The notes below the pieces were generated by a model. That model had not been told where the DNA came from. It saw only the letters and a program-made list of their open reading frames with translations, and made no database searches. This document shows, in pieces, positions 6,915 to 7,671 of a stretch of DNA of 7,671 nucleotides. This stretch comes from Paracoccaceae bacterium (GTDB lineage Bacteria; Pseudomonadota; Alphaproteobacteria; Rhodobacterales; Rhodobacteraceae): positions 1 to 7,671 of the forward strand of contig JALQTL010000467.1 in assembly GCA_023260935.1 (NCBI GenBank), written 5' to 3'. The translations under genes were made by a program, and so were the position numbers. The number at the start of each line of letters is the position of its first letter. The stretch's first letter is position 1.

Positions 6915-6919
6915 GATTG
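6901..6919. promoter_or_regulatory. Second inverted repeat, CAATC-N9-GATTG, over the -35 box
   Basis: CAATC (6901-6905) and GATTG (6915-6919) are reverse complements around a 9-bp centre that contains most of the putative -35 box. Another CAATC lies at 6877-6881, 24 bp away. It could be a second regulator site or chance in an AT-richer stretch. Confidence 0.25.
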
Positions 6920-6945
6920 TACGCAGCCTTCCGAAGCGGCCGGGC

Positions 6946-6961
6946 CGGGGCTTGCGCCCCG
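6946..6961 (-). terminator. GC-rich hairpin after the aldehyde dehydrogenase, possible terminator
   Basis: CGGGGC (6946-6951) and GCCCCG (6956-6961) form a perfect 6-bp all-G/C stem. On the transcribed minus strand the loop is GCAA, a GNRA-type tetraloop that makes short stems very stable. It starts 19 nt after the dehydrogenase stop. No T-run follows, so it may be a weak or factor-dependent terminator or an mRNA 3' end stabiliser. Confidence 0.45.
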
Positions 6962-6980
6962 AACCATCTGCCGCCGGGTT

Positions 6981-7671
6981 TCAGGCCGTGAAATCTTCCG
7001 GCAGCAGGGCAGCCGGCAGATTCTGATAACACACCGGGCGCAAGAATCGGCGAATGGAAAGCGTGCCGACAGAGGTTGCCCCGAAATTTGTACTGGCCGG
7101 ATAGGGGCCGCCATGCACCATGGCGTCACAGACCTCTACCCCGGTCGGATAGCCATTGGCCAGCACACGGCCCGCCTTGCGTTCCAGCACCGGCATCAAG
7201 CGACGCCCAAGCGCGGCATCCTCTGCATCCAGATGCAGCGTTGCTGTCAACTGCCCTTGCAGGCTGCGGGCAATGGCCAGCATCTCTTCGGCATCGACGG
7301 CCGCCACGATCAGGCCCAGCGGGCCGAAAACCTCGTCCCCCAGCGTGTGATTGGCCAGCCAGTCCGCCCCGCTGACGCGGAAAAGCTGCGGCGTGGCCTG
7401 CCGGCGGTCACACATCTGGGTCAACAGGGCCTGCACCCCCTGCCCCGCGGCCATCCGGTCGCGCCCCTGCGCATAGGCCTGCGCGATGCCTTCGGTCAGC
7501 ATCACCTGCGCGCCCACGGCCTGAAGGGCGCCCAGCGTTGCCTCGGCCAGCGCCGGCGCCTGATCGGCCATCACCACGGCAATGCCGGGATTGGTGCAGA
7601 ACTGCCCTGCCCCCATGGTCAGGCTGGCCGACCAGCCCTGCGCGATCTGCCCCCCGCGGGCCGCCATCGCG
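6981..7671 (-). CDS. Aldehyde dehydrogenase, C-terminal part, probable alpha-ketoglutaric semialdehyde dehydrogenase
   Basis: About 229 C-terminal residues of an NAD(P)-dependent aldehyde dehydrogenase that normally has about 500; the 5' part lies beyond the right edge. The catalytic Cys is in GQFCTNPG (codon 7598-7596). The general-base Glu, usually about 34 residues earlier, falls outside the window. DEVFGP (7337-7320) is the conserved segment of the ALDH fold. GQFCTxPG together with GRVLANGYPTGVEV and the nearby VHGGPYPAST is the signature of the alpha-ketoglutaric semialdehyde (2,5-dioxovalerate) dehydrogenase group, which makes alpha-ketoglutarate in the last step of the 4-hydroxyproline route. 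The same group also serves sugar-acid pathways, so the assignment rests on both motif and context. It is separated from the transporter operon by 176 nt with a hairpin and a candidate promoter, so it may belong to an upstream transcript. Confidence 0.88.
   Translation of the reverse strand, partial: AMAARGGQIAQGWSASLTMGAGQFCTNPGIAVVMADQAPALAEATLGALQAVGAQVMLTEGIAQAYAQGRDRMAAGQGVQALLTQMCDRRQATPQLFRVSGADWLANHTLGDEVFGPLGLIVAAVDAEEMLAIARSLQGQLTATLHLDAEDAALGRRLMPVLERKAGRVLANGYPTGVEVCDAMVHGGPYPASTNFGATSVGTLSIRRFLRPVCYQNLPAALLPEDFTA

Larger units (their letters stand above)
6805..6980. other. Intergenic region, only gap over 100 bases
   Basis: This 176-base gap between the aldehyde dehydrogenase and the binding-protein gene holds the GC hairpin near the dehydrogenase, the AT-richer promoter/operator candidates in the middle, and the leader with the binding protein's Shine-Dalgarno. 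I found no small reading frame with a convincing ribosome site, and no riboswitch or RNA gene that I recognise. Confidence 0.6.

Noticed and set aside
5905..7026. 373-codon plus-strand frame
   Set aside because: It is antisense to the binding-protein gene and runs through the intergenic region. No ribosome site or family motif supports it.

Overview
The window is GC-rich, densely packed with genes, and every supported gene lies on the minus strand, so it is read from right to left. Codon use with strong G/C at third positions, alphaproteobacterial-style gene families and tight operon spacing suggest a member of the Rhodobacteraceae or a close alphaproteobacterial relative. This placement is inferred from sequence style only.

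The content is a catabolic and uptake cluster for hydroxyproline. In transcription order it holds: the C-terminal part of an aldehyde dehydrogenase resembling alpha-ketoglutaric semialdehyde dehydrogenase (7671-6981, cut by the right edge); a 176-base intergenic region (6980-6805) with a GC hairpin behind the dehydrogenase and a candidate promoter/operator; then a seven-gene run. That run is a periplasmic amino-acid-binding protein (6804-5995), two inner-membrane permeases (5912-5247 and 5234-4581), an ATPase (4588-3866), an FAD-dependent D-amino-acid/D-hydroxyproline dehydrogenase (3861-2614), 4-hydroxyproline 2-epimerase (2605-1604) and a fused aconitase X protein, probably cis-3-hydroxy-L-proline dehydratase (1607 to past the left edge). 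Spacing inside the run is short: an 82-nt gap holding a strong stem-loop after the binding protein, a 12-nt gap, an 8-nt overlap, a 4-nt gap, an 8-nt gap with the Shine-Dalgarno inside the previous stop, and an ATGA overlap. It is very probably one transcript.

How the genes work together (established pathway, applied by inference): the ABC transporter imports the imino acid. The epimerase converts trans-4-hydroxy-L-proline to cis-4-hydroxy-D-proline, the flavoprotein oxidises that to 1-pyrroline-4-hydroxy-2-carboxylate, a deaminase not seen in this window yields alpha-ketoglutaric semialdehyde, and the aldehyde dehydrogenase makes alpha-ketoglutarate. The aconitase X gene adds an arm for cis-3-hydroxy-L-proline, giving 1-pyrroline-2-carboxylate, whose reductase is also not in the window. 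The deaminase, the reductase and a regulator probably lie just outside.

I see no RNA genes, insertion sequences, CRISPR arrays or prophage. The main points of interest are the aconitase X fusion coupled to the epimerase, an intercistronic hairpin with an alternative pairing partner, overlapping inverted repeats in the promoter region, and a binding protein that seems to lack the usual amino-group-contacting aspartate.
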